The notes below the pieces were generated by a model. It saw only the letters and a list, made by a program, of their open reading frames with translations. It had not been told where the DNA came from and ran no database searches. From Puccinellia tenuiflora (lineage: Eukaryota; Streptophyta; Magnoliopsida; Poales; Poaceae): DNA of 64,000 nt. This document shows, one piece after another, positions 1 through 12,228 of the stretch. Location of the stretch: positions 417,225-481,224 of the forward strand of contig QRDG01000535.1 of NCBI GenBank assembly GCA_012064385.1, read 5' to 3'. Each line of letters starts with the position of its first letter. Position 1 is the first letter of the stretch. The translations under genes and the position numbers were made by a program.

Positions 1-1474
1 CTCAAGCATATCGCGCGAGGGGAAAACCAAGAAGCAGATGAACTCGCCAGGCGAGCGGCAAGAAGGGAAGCCCAGAAGCATGGAGTGTTCGAGGAGAGAC
101 TCGCCAGGTCCTCGGTCAAGCAACCAGTGGTCAACATGAGCATCAATGAGGAGCTCCCACCAGCCCCATCAAGTGGAGCACCAAACTGCGGGCTGACCTC
201 AGGCGATCGCCAGCTGATGACCCTGGTACGCCAAGACACTGGTTGGATCGACGATATCAAGAGCTACTTGCAAGATCGAGTCCTTCTCGAAGAAGATGCA
301 GAGGCCGAGAGGGTTGCTCGCCAGGCCAAGTCCTACTGCCTCCACGATGGAGACCTGTACCGTAAGCGCCCCAATGGGGTTGCGTTGCGGTGCGTCCCTG
401 CCGAGGAAGGCCGCCAGATCATCAACGACATCCACAGCGGAGAGTGCGGCCACCATTCATCCTCACGCACCCTCGCAGGCAAGGTCTTCCGGAGTGGCTT
501 CTACTGGCCTTCAGTGCTTCAAGATGCAGCCGGAATCATCCAGTCCTGCGACGCCTGCCAATTCCACGCCAAGCAAATTCACCAACCCGCGCAAGGACTC
601 CAAACTATCCCGCTTTCCTGGCCGTTCGCGGTCTGGGGGCTGGACCTTCTGGGACCTTTCCCGCGAGCGCTCAAGGGCTACCGCTACCTCTACGTCGCCA
701 TCGACAAGTTCACCAAGTGGCCTGAGGTGGAACCCGTGCGCACCATCCCGGCGAAATCAGCGGTAAAGTTCATCAGGAGCTTGGTCTGCCGCTTTGGCGT
801 GCCCAACCGCATCATCACCGACAACGGCTCGCAATTCATCAGCGGCGCCTTCAAGTCCTACTGCGGCAGCCTCGGCGACCAAATCTGCTACGCCTCGGTG
901 GCTCACCCACGAAGCAACGGGCAGGCTGAGCGAGCCAACGCCGAGGTGCTCAAGGGCCTCAAGACGATAAGCTTCAAGCACCTCAAGGCCAGCGGCAAGC
1001 ACTAGATCGATGAGCTCCCCTCGATGCTCTGGTCCATCCGCACCACGCCAACGAAGCCCACTAGCGAGACGCCGTTCTCCCTCGTCTATGGCGCTGAAGC
1101 TATTCTCCCCAGCGAGATCACCCACGGCTCTCCACGAGTCTTGGCCTTCAAGGAGGCTGAGCTGGACGAATTCCGCAACGACGACCTGCTGCTGCTCGAG
1201 GGGCTCCGCCGCAATGCGGCCCCTGAGAGCGGCAAGGTACCAGCAAGACCTCCGTCGCTACCACAGCCGCCACATCCGCCCGCGCACTCTCGAAGCAGGA
1301 GACCTTGTCCTGAGGAGAATCCTCTCCAGGGCAGGCCTCCACAAGCTCTCGCCAATGTGGAAAGGACCCTACAGGGTCGTGCACATCGCCAGGCCTGGCT
1401 CCACGCGGCTCGAGACAGAGGACGGCATTCCTGTCGCCAACCCCTGGAACATCCAGCACCTGCGCAAGTTCTAA
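1..1474 (+). pseudogene. Gypsy pol 3' end: RNase H tail and integrase (element A)
   Basis: The reading frame is open from base 1. It starts with the last part of the second RNase H (LKHIARGENQEADELARR), a spacer, then integrase: HHCC zinc-binding region (HSGECGHHSS ... CDACQFHAKQ, about 430-580), the DDE core with D of GLDLLGPF (about 640) and DNGSQF (about 820-838), and the C-terminal region (GPYRVVHIARPG) before the stop at 1472-1474. Integrase would insert the cDNA copy into the chromosome. The copy is dead: a TAG at 1003-1005 replaces the TGG present in B, and an extra C near 1219 shifts the frame relative to B. It also ends two codons earlier than B and C. C carries the same TAG. Confidence 0.88.
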
Positions 1475-2642
1475 CCCTGATCGTCCTCGACGAGCAACTT
1501 TTTGCGTCAAGGGAGAGCTTTGCGCCATCATCCTCCATGAGGAAAATATTTGAGCTCCCCTCTCTACTATACGTTGCCGCGGGCCGTTCGAGAAGACTCT
1601 CAAGCCACCACGCCTCAGCAAGGTGACTTCTTCAAGCACCATGCCTTGGCGAGGTGGATCCCCATGCCCAGACATGGCGGACCACAGGCTCTACGAAGCC
1701 ACCCCCGCATAGGGGCCCCCTCTAAGCTCTCTCTACATGCGTCGCCTCGGGCCGCGAGAGTCTCAGCCACTCCATGTGGAACCCCATGCCCAGACATGGC
1801 GGATTTTGTACCTCTGGCCACGCCAGTGTAATGAACCCTTGTTTCAGGTCACTTTGAACCTTTGCGCTTTGCGCCAGCATATGTTGTTGCTTCGATAAGC
1901 AGTTATATTATTGCATTTCATCCTCGCTCGTATGATCCCTCCTGTGCATCTCGCGAGCGGGGGCTGAGCATGGTGCCTGTGCCTCAGGAGCATCCCAGCA
2001 GCGCCTCAAACCCAAGGGATCCGAGCTCTGAACTCACGGGTCAGCTCTCATGTACGTCAACTCCCAAGGAGCTCTGAACTCATGGGCCAGCTCCCGTGCA
2101 CGTCAACTCACCAAGGACCTTGGTGCCTGTTCTCCTCGCGAGACACACATGAAGGAACCTACGAGCGCGCATGAGTTATCTAGCTATGTATTGCTTGTGG
2201 GTATGCCTATCTATCCAAGCGCAGGAAAGCAGGTTCAAAACAAGCCTCAGGCAACCTCGGGAGGAAAAACGCCTCATCAGGGAACCAACACCCTCTCCAA
2301 GGCAAAAACGCCTCGCGAAGCTAAGTCCAAACACTTGATTAAATTTCCTTTCGCTGGTTTTTGTCCCTCGAGCCTCTTTTCTCTCTCCTATGCCTCATGG
2401 GCTGCTTGCGCGTTAAAGGGGAGCCCCAAGTATCGCGCCTCGGGAGCTCTTACTTCTCGAGGTCTCACGCACCCCCCGGCCTTGTGGAGCCCTGACTCTC
2501 ACATACCGAAGCGGCGGTGGTGTAGCGCTAAGAGAGGGTCCTAAGACGTAGAGCGAAAAAGACATGAAGGGAAAGATAAAAGCCTCCCGAGGGACATTCA
2601 CAAGCGCATTCAAGTAAAACTTAAACAAGTCTTTACAAGGCT
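1475..2642 (+). other. Noncoding spacer between pol and antisense gene (element A)
   Basis: No convincing coding sequence lies here. The segment is conserved in position in B (21689-22590) and C (31915-33140), so it is part of the element. It contains duplicated phrases around 'cccatgcccagacatggcgga' (1662-1683 and 1787-1806) and the 46-bp tandem repeat annotated separately. It may act as 3' UTR for pol and as terminator region for the convergent antisense gene; that role is inferred from position only. Confidence 0.5.
2023..2115. repeat. Two tandem ~46-bp repeats in element A spacer
   Basis: Two imperfect copies, 2023-2068 and 2069-2115, both start GAGCTCTGAACTCA and run through CGTCAACTC. 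The same pair is present in element C (32463-32555). Element B lacks it because of a deletion of about 0.3 kb. Confidence 0.75.
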
Positions 2643-4227
2643 TCACAAGCAAAATACTAAGATAATGTGTGCCCCATGCACATCCAGCCGCAGGCAAGAG
2701 CTCAGGCCTCCTGGGGTGCCCCCGTCGTCCGCAGCGGCACTTTCCTCCTCTTCCGCGGCGTCCTCCTCGCCATCGTCCTCGTCCTCCTCTACCTCGACCT
2801 GGTCGAACTTCTTGGCATACGCCTCTGCGGCCTTCCGTATCCTGTCGCTCACCGCCGTGCGGCAGCTGAGGTCGACGGGCGCCATCACGGCCTCGAGGTC
2901 GAGGGAAGGTTGAAGCCTCGCGAGGTTGGCAAAGATGTGGCAAGTGGCGAGGACGAGGAGATCGCGACTCTCCTCCACGACGCATTCGTCGAAGCTCTTC
3001 GCGGTCTCTTCAAGCTTCGTGAGGAATCGCTCGAAGAAGAACGCGTACCCGGCCTCGTCGTCCTTCCCCTCTGCGGTGAAGGAGGGGACCTCGGTCCCCA
3101 GGCGGACCCCAACAGCACGCGCGCGGGACACCAGGTCATGGAGCATGCGCTGGCGCTGACGCGACATGGTTTGGGGGATCTACGCATTGCGCTATGCCTG
3201 CTCCGCGGTGTCCTTCGGGCACGATGCCCCATTCATCGAATATGGGCAAGCTCCTGCGGTGCTCGTGCACCTTATCTTCCCCAAAGGTGAAGAGCGGTTG
3301 GGCCTCGTCGGCGGCTGGGGCTGGGATGGCCGCCGAAGTGAAGAGGGTCCCCATGACCTTGTCCAACACCTCCAGAGTGAAGCTGTCCGTGCACAGGCGC
3401 ATCCCATCCTCCGAGCCTGTGTACGTCCACATCGGCTCTGAATGCCACTGGAGGGGGGCGATGCGGCGCCTCGTGAAGTCCTTCGCCACCATCTGGCCGG
3501 TGAGTCCGGCGTCGCGGAGCCCCCACAGGCACTCGTACACCGCGTCAAGGTTCGGGCCCTCGAAGCCCTCACTCGCCCAGCACGCCCACTTCTTCGGGGG
3601 TGCCACGGGCATATCCAGGAGATGGTTCTTCACCTTGGTGTCGACAAAGAACCACCGCTGGCAGAAGTCCTCCACCTTCTTCGTCACCTTGGTGATGGCA
3701 TTCTCGCCGCTCCACATGATAGGGATGTAGTTCTTGCTCCTGGCGTCGGCAATGCGGAAGGAGACACATCCGGTCCGCTTGTTCTGCGCGGAGGACCGGA
3801 GTGCGTAGAAGTTGCGGAAGAGCTCCACAGAAGGACGGACACCGATGTAGGCCTCACAGAGGTAGGCGAAGATGGAGAGGATGAGGATGGAATTGGGATC
3901 AAGGTGGAGGAGTTGGATCTGGTATGTCTCCAAAACCGCCATGAGGAAGTCGGAGAAAGGAGGAACGAGACCGGTGAAGAGAGTGTGAAGGAAGATGGGG
4001 TAGTACCCCTCGCGAAGCTTGCTGCTGCCGGCCGGCTTCATGCTTGTGGCGCCGTGCTCGTTGGTCTTCGCGACCGCCAGGTGGCGCACCTTGTCAATCC
4101 CCACCGAGTTGATGCGGGACCCCCGCAGCGCCTCCTTGGGTTCAGCACTCCACGATGCCACCGCGGGCTTGCCAGCCTGCATCGGAGCCTTGTCCTTCTT
4201 GGGAGCGGCTGCTTTCTTGGGCGCCAT
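2643..4227 (-). pseudogene. Antisense gene of element A: PF04195-like domain plus coiled-coil C-terminus, middle deleted
   Basis: It reads opposite to pol. The ATG at 4227-4225 opens a basic start (MAPKKAAAPKKDKAPMQ), followed by a region resembling the plant 'putative gypsy type transposon' domain: GYYPIFLHTLFTGLVPPFSDFL, a string of hydrophobic helices (ILILSIFAYLCEAYIGV) and WFFVDTKVKNHLLD. The 363-residue frame runs to 3136. The C-terminal module continues in another frame from 3167 to 2643 (MSRQRQRMLHDLV ... acidic EVEEDEDDGEEDAAEEEE). Relative to C about 1.95 kb of acidic linker and coiled coil is missing at about 3205. Antisense ORFs in this position are known from Tat-clade plant Gypsy elements; their function is not established. 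This copy is a deletion derivative. Confidence 0.75.
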
Positions 4228-4343
4228 GGTCGCGGAAGAGAAGAAGATCTTGGAGGTGATGCGCTCTGGGAAGAAGGAGGCGTCTGGGGGAAGTGTGCGG
4301 CGAAGTAATGGGCGAAGTGATGGGCGCCATCATCGTGCGCAGG

Positions 4344-4350
4344 CTTTATC
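4344..4350 (-). promoter_or_regulatory. Possible TATA-like box of the antisense gene
   Basis: On the minus strand GATAAAG lies about 117 bp upstream of the antisense ATG. The equivalent place in C reads CCAATAAAG. Position is plausible, motif is weak. Confidence 0.2.
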
Positions 4351-4529
4351 GACCAGTTACCAAGGGCGTGGCGGGCCCCACCGGGTCGCCCGTTGGAGCC
4401 GAGGAGATCGTGGCTTCGGGCGCAACCGCTGCGCCCCACGTGTCATGGCCCAGGCAGGCATCATTGGGCCCCCGACGCTTCGCCTACATCTGCGGACTTC
4501 GGCGTGCCCATCGTGGACCCGGGGGCTGC

Positions 4530-5607
4530 TGTCGACACAATGGAAACCAGGGTACCACGGGCCGGCCTGCCAGGGCCCACGACACTCTTCAGAAGATTTC
4601 GCTAAGGACCAGGCTCTCCAAGCCTGGCGAGCCTCGCGAGGGTTTTCCCCTCGCGAGGGACCTCTCCTCGAGAGGGCATCTCGGATGCTACCTTCGATTC
4701 TGCCAAGGATCAAGCCAAAAGGCTCGGCGAGGCCTCCAGCCTCGCGGGGTTCCTTCCCCACTAAGCAAGCTCTGTCTCCGCGATAGAGCGCACATGGGCT
4801 CTGCGCCCTCCGCAGAGTCACGGGCGCGCCTACGCGCGGTGATGACAACGCCGCAGTTGCCACTCTCGTGTATAAAGCAGTCAACAAGGCAGCACCAAGC
4901 AAAGGAGCTACAAGAATTGCCATTTCGGTGATAAGGAGACCATCTGCCGCTACACTCCAAGGGTGACGTCACCGTGGGGCGCATCCCGAGCCCCATCAGC
5001 GCCAGCCCACCGTCCTGGCTGGACGGTGGCTTTTCCAGCTTTGGTGACGCCGCTCCCTGCCATGGACCGCGTCCATGGACTCTCCCTTTATTGTGCACCC
5101 GACCTCCTCCTTCGTCGCCATGTGGTAACCCTTCCCGCCAGGATATTTGGGGGAAGAGGTCCAGGACACCTATAAAAGGAGGGGGAGCACGTTCAGGCAA
5201 AGGGGGTTTTTGGTTGGAAGATTGGAAGATTGGTTGGTTGGAAGGTTGGAGTGTTGGAGAGTTTAGAGAGAGAGATAAGGAGAAGGAGCCAGGATCTGAG
5301 ATCCGAAGCTCCAGTGCTGTTCTAGCGATAGCCATTGTTAGCCACCTCGAGCTCCCGAAGCTCTCCTTGTACTGTAACCTCTACAAGCAGTGCAATACAA
5401 CCAAGGCAGGACGTAGGGATTTTACCTCTCCAAGAGGGCCCTGAATCTGGGTAACATCGTGTGTTCATCTCTGTAGTGCCATCCCACAGCGATCTCGACG
5501 AGCGCCGTCGCCGAGGCACGTTGAGGGTTGTTTGATTCCGTGTTCAGCCCCCTACTCGATTCCTTACCTAGTGAGAAACACCCAGTTCCTGGGACAGTTC
5601 TCCGACA
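4530..5607 (+). repeat. 3' LTR of element A (1078 bp)
   Basis: It begins TGTCGACACAATGG and ends TCTCCGACA (TG...CA termini), and is preceded by a G-rich tract (cccgggggctgc) that can serve as polypurine tract. U3 contains paired CCTCGCGAGG motifs, a conserved palindrome (5060-5078) and a TATAAAAG box (5171-5178). A TTGGAAGA-rich stretch at about 5211-5262 followed by GAGAGAGATAAGG is shared with B but absent from C, defining an A/B LTR subtype about 120 bp longer than that of C. Confidence 0.92.
5060..5178 (+). promoter_or_regulatory. LTR core promoter with upstream palindrome (element A)
   Basis: Perfect 8-bp arms CCATGGAC / GTCCATGG around CGC (5060-5078) lie about 93 bp upstream of TATAAAAG (5171-5178). 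The arrangement recurs in the LTRs of B and C (one arm carries a mismatch in C's 3' LTR). The TATA box would start the genomic transcript in a 5' LTR; here it sits in a 3' LTR and could only drive flanking DNA. Confidence 0.6.
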
Positions 5608-5612
5608 CAAGT

Positions 5613-8318
5613 GATTATGAAAAGCAAGTAAGCGGTGTTGTTATCAATGGAAAAAATATGGACCGGGGGCCATGGGTTCACTAGTGGTGTGCGGTGACCC
5701 AGCACACCACTGCATGGTGTAGTGTGCAAGTCGTTGACATAATACTCACAGAAGGACCTATCCGTGAATATTACATCCCTCAGAGTGGTACAACAGAAAC
5801 ATAGCAGGTCCAAGGTAACACTATAGGATTACAACACTACTCATTACAAAACTTCGAGAACTTCCTCGATACATAGAGGATACTCTCGTGCAGATGAAAT
5901 CCAGAAAAGATCCAATTCGTATCACTAAGCTGGAGATTAACTTTAGCTCTAATTCCTAATCCACTACTGCTGTTGCCACAATATTAACCTACTCCATCTG
6001 AAATTTCTTTATCCAAGATAGGACCCGTCCTTCCATTCGATGTTGACTCCTCCATTGTCATTGTGGTCGCCGATCGTCCGTTGTTGAAGTTGCGGTTGAT
6101 TCCTTCTAACTCTACCACGTTGACTGGATCCTTGTGGAAGACCTTCCCGACGTTGTTGTGTATACCTGATATCTCTCCTGAAGGCTCCAAAAATCTAAGC
6201 AGGGGGTCAAAAGGGAAAGTGTGAGTAACCAACGTTACCCAGCAAGTCCATTATGTACGGTGGGAAGTTTGATGCACTAGCTACAACTTTAGACTCCAGG
6301 GAGCCTTAAGCTTAATGCAAGGTTTTTGTAAACATTTCTTCAAGATGTAGCTTTTATTCTGAAAACTATGCCCATCATCCTTCACAGGGCTAGAACTTTC
6401 ATGGAGTTCCTTTCCTGCAGCGTTCGCAGCTCCTTCTCGGAATAGGGAGTGATATGTTACAATTCTTTACACTCTGCAGAGGTTACTTTACCCATAAGGG
6501 ATCAAGACCTTGTTGCACAACCAGGCGTACTTTCCTGTCCACACTCTCTTTGGTGTGGGGCCCGGTTTTTGATCCAAGCCATTCACTGTGCTTCTCCACC
6601 ACTCCGCATGCCCACCCAATTCATGCATAGCAGGTTTACCCCTGATGCTCTACCCCTCACGGTAGACACCTAGGCTCCCCTTGCAGACCATCATAGACCC
6701 CAGGAACCGTGGGAATTAAGGGATCCCACCCATGTTGCATGTAGTCTCTCAAGATCTACAGCGTACGGCATTGGCAGCCCGTTGACATCCGAATGAGAGA
6801 AGATCACAAATGACATTTCCCGTCCCATTCCAAGCCTTATGGTTAACGCGTCTTTACGGCGCAATCATTATGACGAATTTGTTGTTAATTCCTAGGTAAT
6901 ACTTTCCCTTGCAAATGGAACCTCCGGACCTATTCATCTTACCATGGTCCCATCTGCCAACCATAATAGGTTACCACCAAGCAGGTAGATAGCCAAATAG
7001 TCATATTATTAAAGAAATAGGTTTAATGCTATCTTTTGTATAAAGGTGATAGTATATTAAGGTTTTGCAAACAGTTTTCTAACAAATATTTCAAGAGGTA
7101 TGAGCAAGTGATGAACTTGCCTGTGATAGAGGTGGCAGTTCACGCCCTTCGGAGTTCTAGGGTTGCGTCAGAACCCGGAGATCTGAAAACAGCAAAGTAG
7201 TCCGGGTAAGGACTACTGGAAACACTTTCAATATGCTATTATGCATAAATATGAGATGCATCGTATATAACCCAAAATACCCAAACTGACAAGTAATGAT
7301 TCACATGATTACTTCGCGTTATTGATTACTTTGTTAACGGTGAAATACTTTGAGTTGTTATAACATTCAGACTTAAGTGTGTGCTATGACTATCGAAGTA
7401 ATGATTCACATGATTAATAAACAACATATAGATGCTTATTTGAGAATTGTATTTATTTCATAATTTATTTTATCTAACCACTTTCAAATATTAATAACAC
7501 TAGAGTGGATGATTTTCAAATGAACTCTTCTTTGTGTGTTTTACAGTAGGATGAGTAACAGGACATTCATCTGCAAAATAGTAATACAGTTCAAACTTTA
7601 TATTTTGAACTTATGTACCAAATGTCATTCCTTTATACAATAAGTGTCTTTTGAAAGTAGTTCGATTCATTTGATTGTTAAGACACAAATGATTTTATTT
7701 TGTAAATAAATAAAAGAATTATTTATGTGATATAGACTTAGGTTACTATTTGCGGAAGATAAGAATCAGTTAATTTTTTCGTAATTAATTTTGTGTTTGA
7801 TTTAATTACATAGTTTTAAATAACCTTAATGTATTTAGGAAATTCATAGATATTCCATTTTAAATATTTAAGTTAATGGTTATATTTTCTTTATTTTAAA
7901 ATATTTTTTGTTCAATTTTTATTTGAATAGATGGAATTAGTTTAATATTTAACCAAAAGTGGCATTTTGGTAATTCTAGATAACTTGTATTTAAATTTGA
8001 TTAAAAAATTATGAGATTAACATATTCAAATAGATTTTATTTTTGGTCATTTTGATATTTTATTTGTATTTTTCTGAATGGCAAATCATAAGTTATGAAA
8101 TTTACAAGTTTGGAATATTTCCTGGAATTTCTGGAAATGTTTAAATTACTGACAACGGGTCCCACATGTCAGAGTTTTAATAATTTCTGAAAATAATAAA
8201 TGTGAGCTGACGTCGGCTGACATCATCAGCTCAGGCTGGCGGCCAAGTCGACCACGGGCCGGTCGTTCCCAACCTCCCCGGGTGACGAGGACACACGCGC
8301 GAGACGCGCGGGACAGAG
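5613..8318. repeat. Unclassified repeat-like intergenic DNA
   Basis: No ORF with a recognisable domain. The left part (5613-7000) reads like grass LTR sequence (for example the section around 6450-6900), the middle (7400-8150) is very AT rich, and 8150-8318 turns GC rich. The composition profile resembles that of the following 3.9 kb block, so I suspect an older, truncated long LTR, but no matching termini or target duplication were found. Confidence 0.35.
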
Positions 8319-11300
8319 TGTAGCGACCTTGCCTTTTAAAAATGGCCAAGATCCCTGTGTTCTGTGCTAGTCCCTGGATCGAATAGCTAGCACCATAGTT
8401 CAAGATGTAATATCAGGCAAATGCGTCAAATATCTATTACATCGAAGATCCAGAAAAGTAAAATATTACAAATTGCATAGCACAAGGCTAGCATAAAACA
8501 AAGTTCAGCAGCGGAAATCATATAATAGCATGGAGCCCTCATCATCTTCATGTGCCACAGGCAGACATGTTGGTTGCAGACTCGAAACCTATAGCGTTCC
8601 TTACTCATCGTCAGACGAACCTGCAAGGATAAAAGCGTTGCAGCCAAAAATTGGTCAGAACCATTTGAATGGATCTGGCAAATGATACTTGTGGACTCAT
8701 AAAGGCAAACTTCTAACAACTACATGCATATCTGGCTGGTGGAGTTTCAAGGCTAGTTGCATAAAGCGAATTTTATCCTACTTTTCATAAAACCTTTTTC
8801 AATTTTGACTTAACATTATGAGACACTCCCATGGAACGCATCCAGTGTCTCATTTACCCGAGTTCACCCGTCAAAATTTTATTTCTGAAATTGGAATGAA
8901 GAGATCTTCTGTTGACAACCTTATTTGGTCACTCGTGATTGTCCATTACCGAGGACACGGCTAAGATCTTAGTTTGAAATAACTCTCGAGAGTTTGTGGC
9001 ACTTTCCCCACTAGACCCAATCAGCCCAAACTTCCTACTCACACATTTAGTGAGAAGAAAAGGAGAAGATCGAGACGAGACTTTTCAGAAATGCTTTCCC
9101 ATGGTTCTCTAGCGAGATCACTGCCGTTCTACCCCTCTACATCATCAGATCTCACTGACCCAGGTCCACACAACTTACTCCATCAAGATAGAGCCCATAT
9201 GACTAGTGGTTGCACGGTCGGGCAAACAAACACGGTGTGACATTAATCTCAAACCCTAGGTGGCCTTTCACAAGTGCACATATTCAGGTAAAACCATGGA
9301 AATGGCCCTGAATAGCCACTCAACTTCGCCTCCATCATACGGACCAATACCACCTAGGTAGTTCATTAATTTAGTAGAATTTTTCTTAACTCAACTACAA
9401 TAAAACACTTCAGTTTTGCAGCAAGCAATTCCACTAAATTAAATAGGTCACTAGTCAACTAGTCATGTGGCTATCCTAACAGGTTTGCATAGCATATATA
9501 TATATATAGCAGTAGTGATAAGCCTATCATGCATACTAATGAAATAGCCTACAATGCAGATATAGTAAAAATAGTAGGTCATTTATGCTGGAGTATCACT
9601 TGCCTTTGAAAAACTTGTCGTTGCTCACACTCTCTTTTCAACACAACTTGGAGCACTCCGTTCACTCTAAACAATACAACAAATCACAATAAATAACAAT
9701 ACAACAACCAGTAAAACAAACACAACATCAAAATGGGCAATAACAATACAATTGGGTTGGTGGTCCAAGTTCAATACATGATCCAATATGCAAAAGGAAT
9801 CAATGCATTTTAGGTTGAGGCTTTCCATTAAAGATCAAGGGGTGGTCAAGAGTCAAATTTGAATAATTCAAATTTAAATGGTTAGAATGGTGGTCCAAAG
9901 ATATCAATATGGTTTACATACTGAACTTGGTCAAGAAGGTTTAATGCTAAGTAGGCCAAGGTTTGCAAAACAAGTTAATAATGGGTTCTAAACCAAATTC
10001 AACATTCCTATGGTGGAAGGGTTCTAAGAAATATAGGTTTTGGTTCTACTGGACAGAGGCAACTATTTGGGGTATTTTTCTAAAAGAAAACATATTAGAA
10101 AGATTTATAGAATTTAAACTATAACAAAATAATCAAATTGAGTCTCTGATTTTTAAATCATCAAAATAAAGCCCAAAAATATTATAAAACAGAGGAATTA
10201 TATTTCAAATATTTTAAGGTTTCTAAAACTATTTTTCTTGCAATTTTTGGACTTATAGAAATAAAGTTATGTCAAATTACTCAAATCACACATTTGAAAA
10301 TTAAATGATTTAAATTGGTCAAAACAGAGAACTAACAGTTCTAATATAATCTACAGGTCAAGAGGTTTTCAAAAATATAAAGTTTGTTAAATTTGGCCAA
10401 ACGGTTGAAAAGATATAAAGGTTTGAAGTTATAGGGGCTTTTTTGCAAAACTGTCATTTAAATCTAATTCGGGAAATTCCCAGGAAAATGGCGGCTGACG
10501 TGGCGCTGACAGGGCGCTGACTGTGCTGCTGACTGTGCGCGATCTGATTGGCTGATACCGGTTCAGGTTAGAGAAATAAAATGGGCCGTACGATTTAGAT
10601 CTAATGGCTGAGATTAAAAGCATCTCGGGCCGGCCGGAGCTAGGGTTGCGGCGAGCGGCGGCGGACGGCGGCGACGCGTCGGCATCTCACGTTCCCGGTG
10701 ATCGGTGGCATTCTCGGATGCACGGCTTGTACTTGGATGATCAGCGTGACGAGGAGATGTCGGTGGCGAGGTGGAGCGGTCGGTGGTCTTCTCCTCCTCC
10801 GGTGATTGCTCGCCGGAGTTGCTACAGGCGGCGGCTGACTTCGGTTGAGCACGAACCCGATGATTTGAGGGCAGGAAAAAGAGAAGGAGGTGTCCATGAG
10901 ATGCGCCACGAAGAGGAGAAGCGAGAGGGAAGAAAGAGGGAGGCAGGGGTCGTCGGTGCTCGGCCGGAGCTCCAAAACTTACCTACGGCAATGGCAGCGC
11001 GGTGAGGTCGATCCGGAGCGGCCTGGTGGCGTAGAAGCTAGGGTTTTAGAGGGGAAACAACGCGGACTTCAGGGAGGTTAAATAGGCAGTGCGGGGGTGA
11101 TGGATTAGCTCGGATTCAGTTAGGATTTGGAAGAATCCGTGACGAGCACGGCGTCGGGCGAGAGAGAGCAGGAGAGAAAAGAGGAAGAGGGGGAGGGGCC
11201 GGTCGGGGAAGATGTTGGGCTGGTCCTGGGCCGGCAGTGGGCTGGCTCGGGCAGCTGGCCCCTTCCCTTTTTTTTGTCTAAAGCTTTTTCCTTTTTCTTT

Positions 11301-12219
11301 TCTCTGTTTTCTTTTATAACTTTTGAAATAATGCTCCAAATCAAGTGAAATAAATTTGTAAAAAATTTGTAAAATTCAGAATAATCATTTGGGACATTTG
11401 GCAACCTTTTCCAAAATATTTTATTTTGAAGTAAAAGCAAATATTGCATAAATGCATAATTGGCATGTTTATGTCATTTTAAATAAATAGGGTTTTAAAA
11501 TCACCTTTTTAAAATAAAGATTAAAATCCATGAAATATCATTTTCTTGATAAAATAATTTAGTACAAATCTTTCTAATAAAACAATAGTTTGATAAAACC
11601 TTTGAATACATTTTACTCATTTTAAATCATGGGCATTATCCACATTGAAATATTTTGCCAAAATGGTTTTAAATAAAACCAAGGGAACAAATAGTATTAT
11701 TTTTCATGATAGAATATAATGAAATCAATTTTCATAATTAAAACAAGTTTTGATAAAATCCTTTTAAATACTTTGAACCCTTTTCTAAAGTATTTGTAGA
11801 ATTTAAATAATTTATATAGTCATATTTGATAGCTTTATAAGAATAAGGTTTATGAACTCCTTTTGTTTCCAATAAAAACCGTAAAATACTATGAGAAATA
11901 TCATTCAAAATAATTACTCATTTTTCATAAAAAACTAATTTAGTCTAAAATCTTTTATAAAGAAGAGTTTGGGAAATCCATTTAAATACCAATACCCATT
12001 TAATCTTGGGCTTTATAAATATCAAAATATTTATTTTATTTCCAAACCTGAAATTTGAAAATAGAAGGTAAAGGAATAATTAAAATAAAATACCCTTGGA
12101 GATTTCAATATAATACTTTATAAGGTGTTTTCTTGATTTTGGGAGACTTTCCTTATCTAATAATAAAAGTTTTAAATTTTTGTGATTTTTAAAACATTCC
12201 AAAGTTTTGGGATGTTACA
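8319..12219 (+). repeat. Long LTR-like repeat, TGTAGCGACC...GATGTTACA (3.9 kb)
   Basis: It starts TGTAGCGACC and ends GGGATGTTACA, the terminal pattern of a class of very long grass LTRs (compare 58925-63572, which starts TGTGGCACCCC and ends GGGGTGTTACA). No ORF has a recognisable domain; a GC-rich island at 10480-11260 is followed by AT-rich sequence. The flanks do not match (CAGAG left, CACTA right), so it is not a clean solo LTR, or the ends are misjudged. The CG-rich ORFs at 10604-11005 look accidental. Confidence 0.45.
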
Positions 12220-12228
12220 CACTACCAC

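Larger units (their letters stand above)
1..5607 (+). mobile_element. Gypsy element A (Tat-like), 3' part only
   Basis: Left-truncated LTR retrotransposon entering from outside the window. It holds the end of pol (RNase H tail and integrase), about 1.2 kb of noncoding DNA, an antisense gene, and a complete 3' LTR ending CGACA. It is nearly identical in organisation to element B (15523-24907), and position 1 corresponds to about 20212 in B. The 3' flank directly after the LTR is CAAGT (5608-5612). Compared with element C it lacks about 1.95 kb from the middle of the antisense gene. The Tat-clade assignment rests on dual RNase H modules seen in B and C and on the antisense ORF between integrase and LTR. 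I do not assign a TE family name. Confidence 0.9.

Noticed and set aside
4688..5335. 215-codon minus ORF across the LTR of A
   Set aside because: Lies entirely in LTR sequence; reading frame not kept in C's LTRs.
10604..11005. Possible gene in the GC island of the 3.9 kb repeat
   Set aside because: Arg/Glu-rich translations on both strands, no domain, inside an LTR-like repeat.
8314..12224. Target duplication for the 3.9 kb LTR-like block
   Set aside because: CAGAG and CACTA do not match, so it is not claimed as a clean solo LTR.
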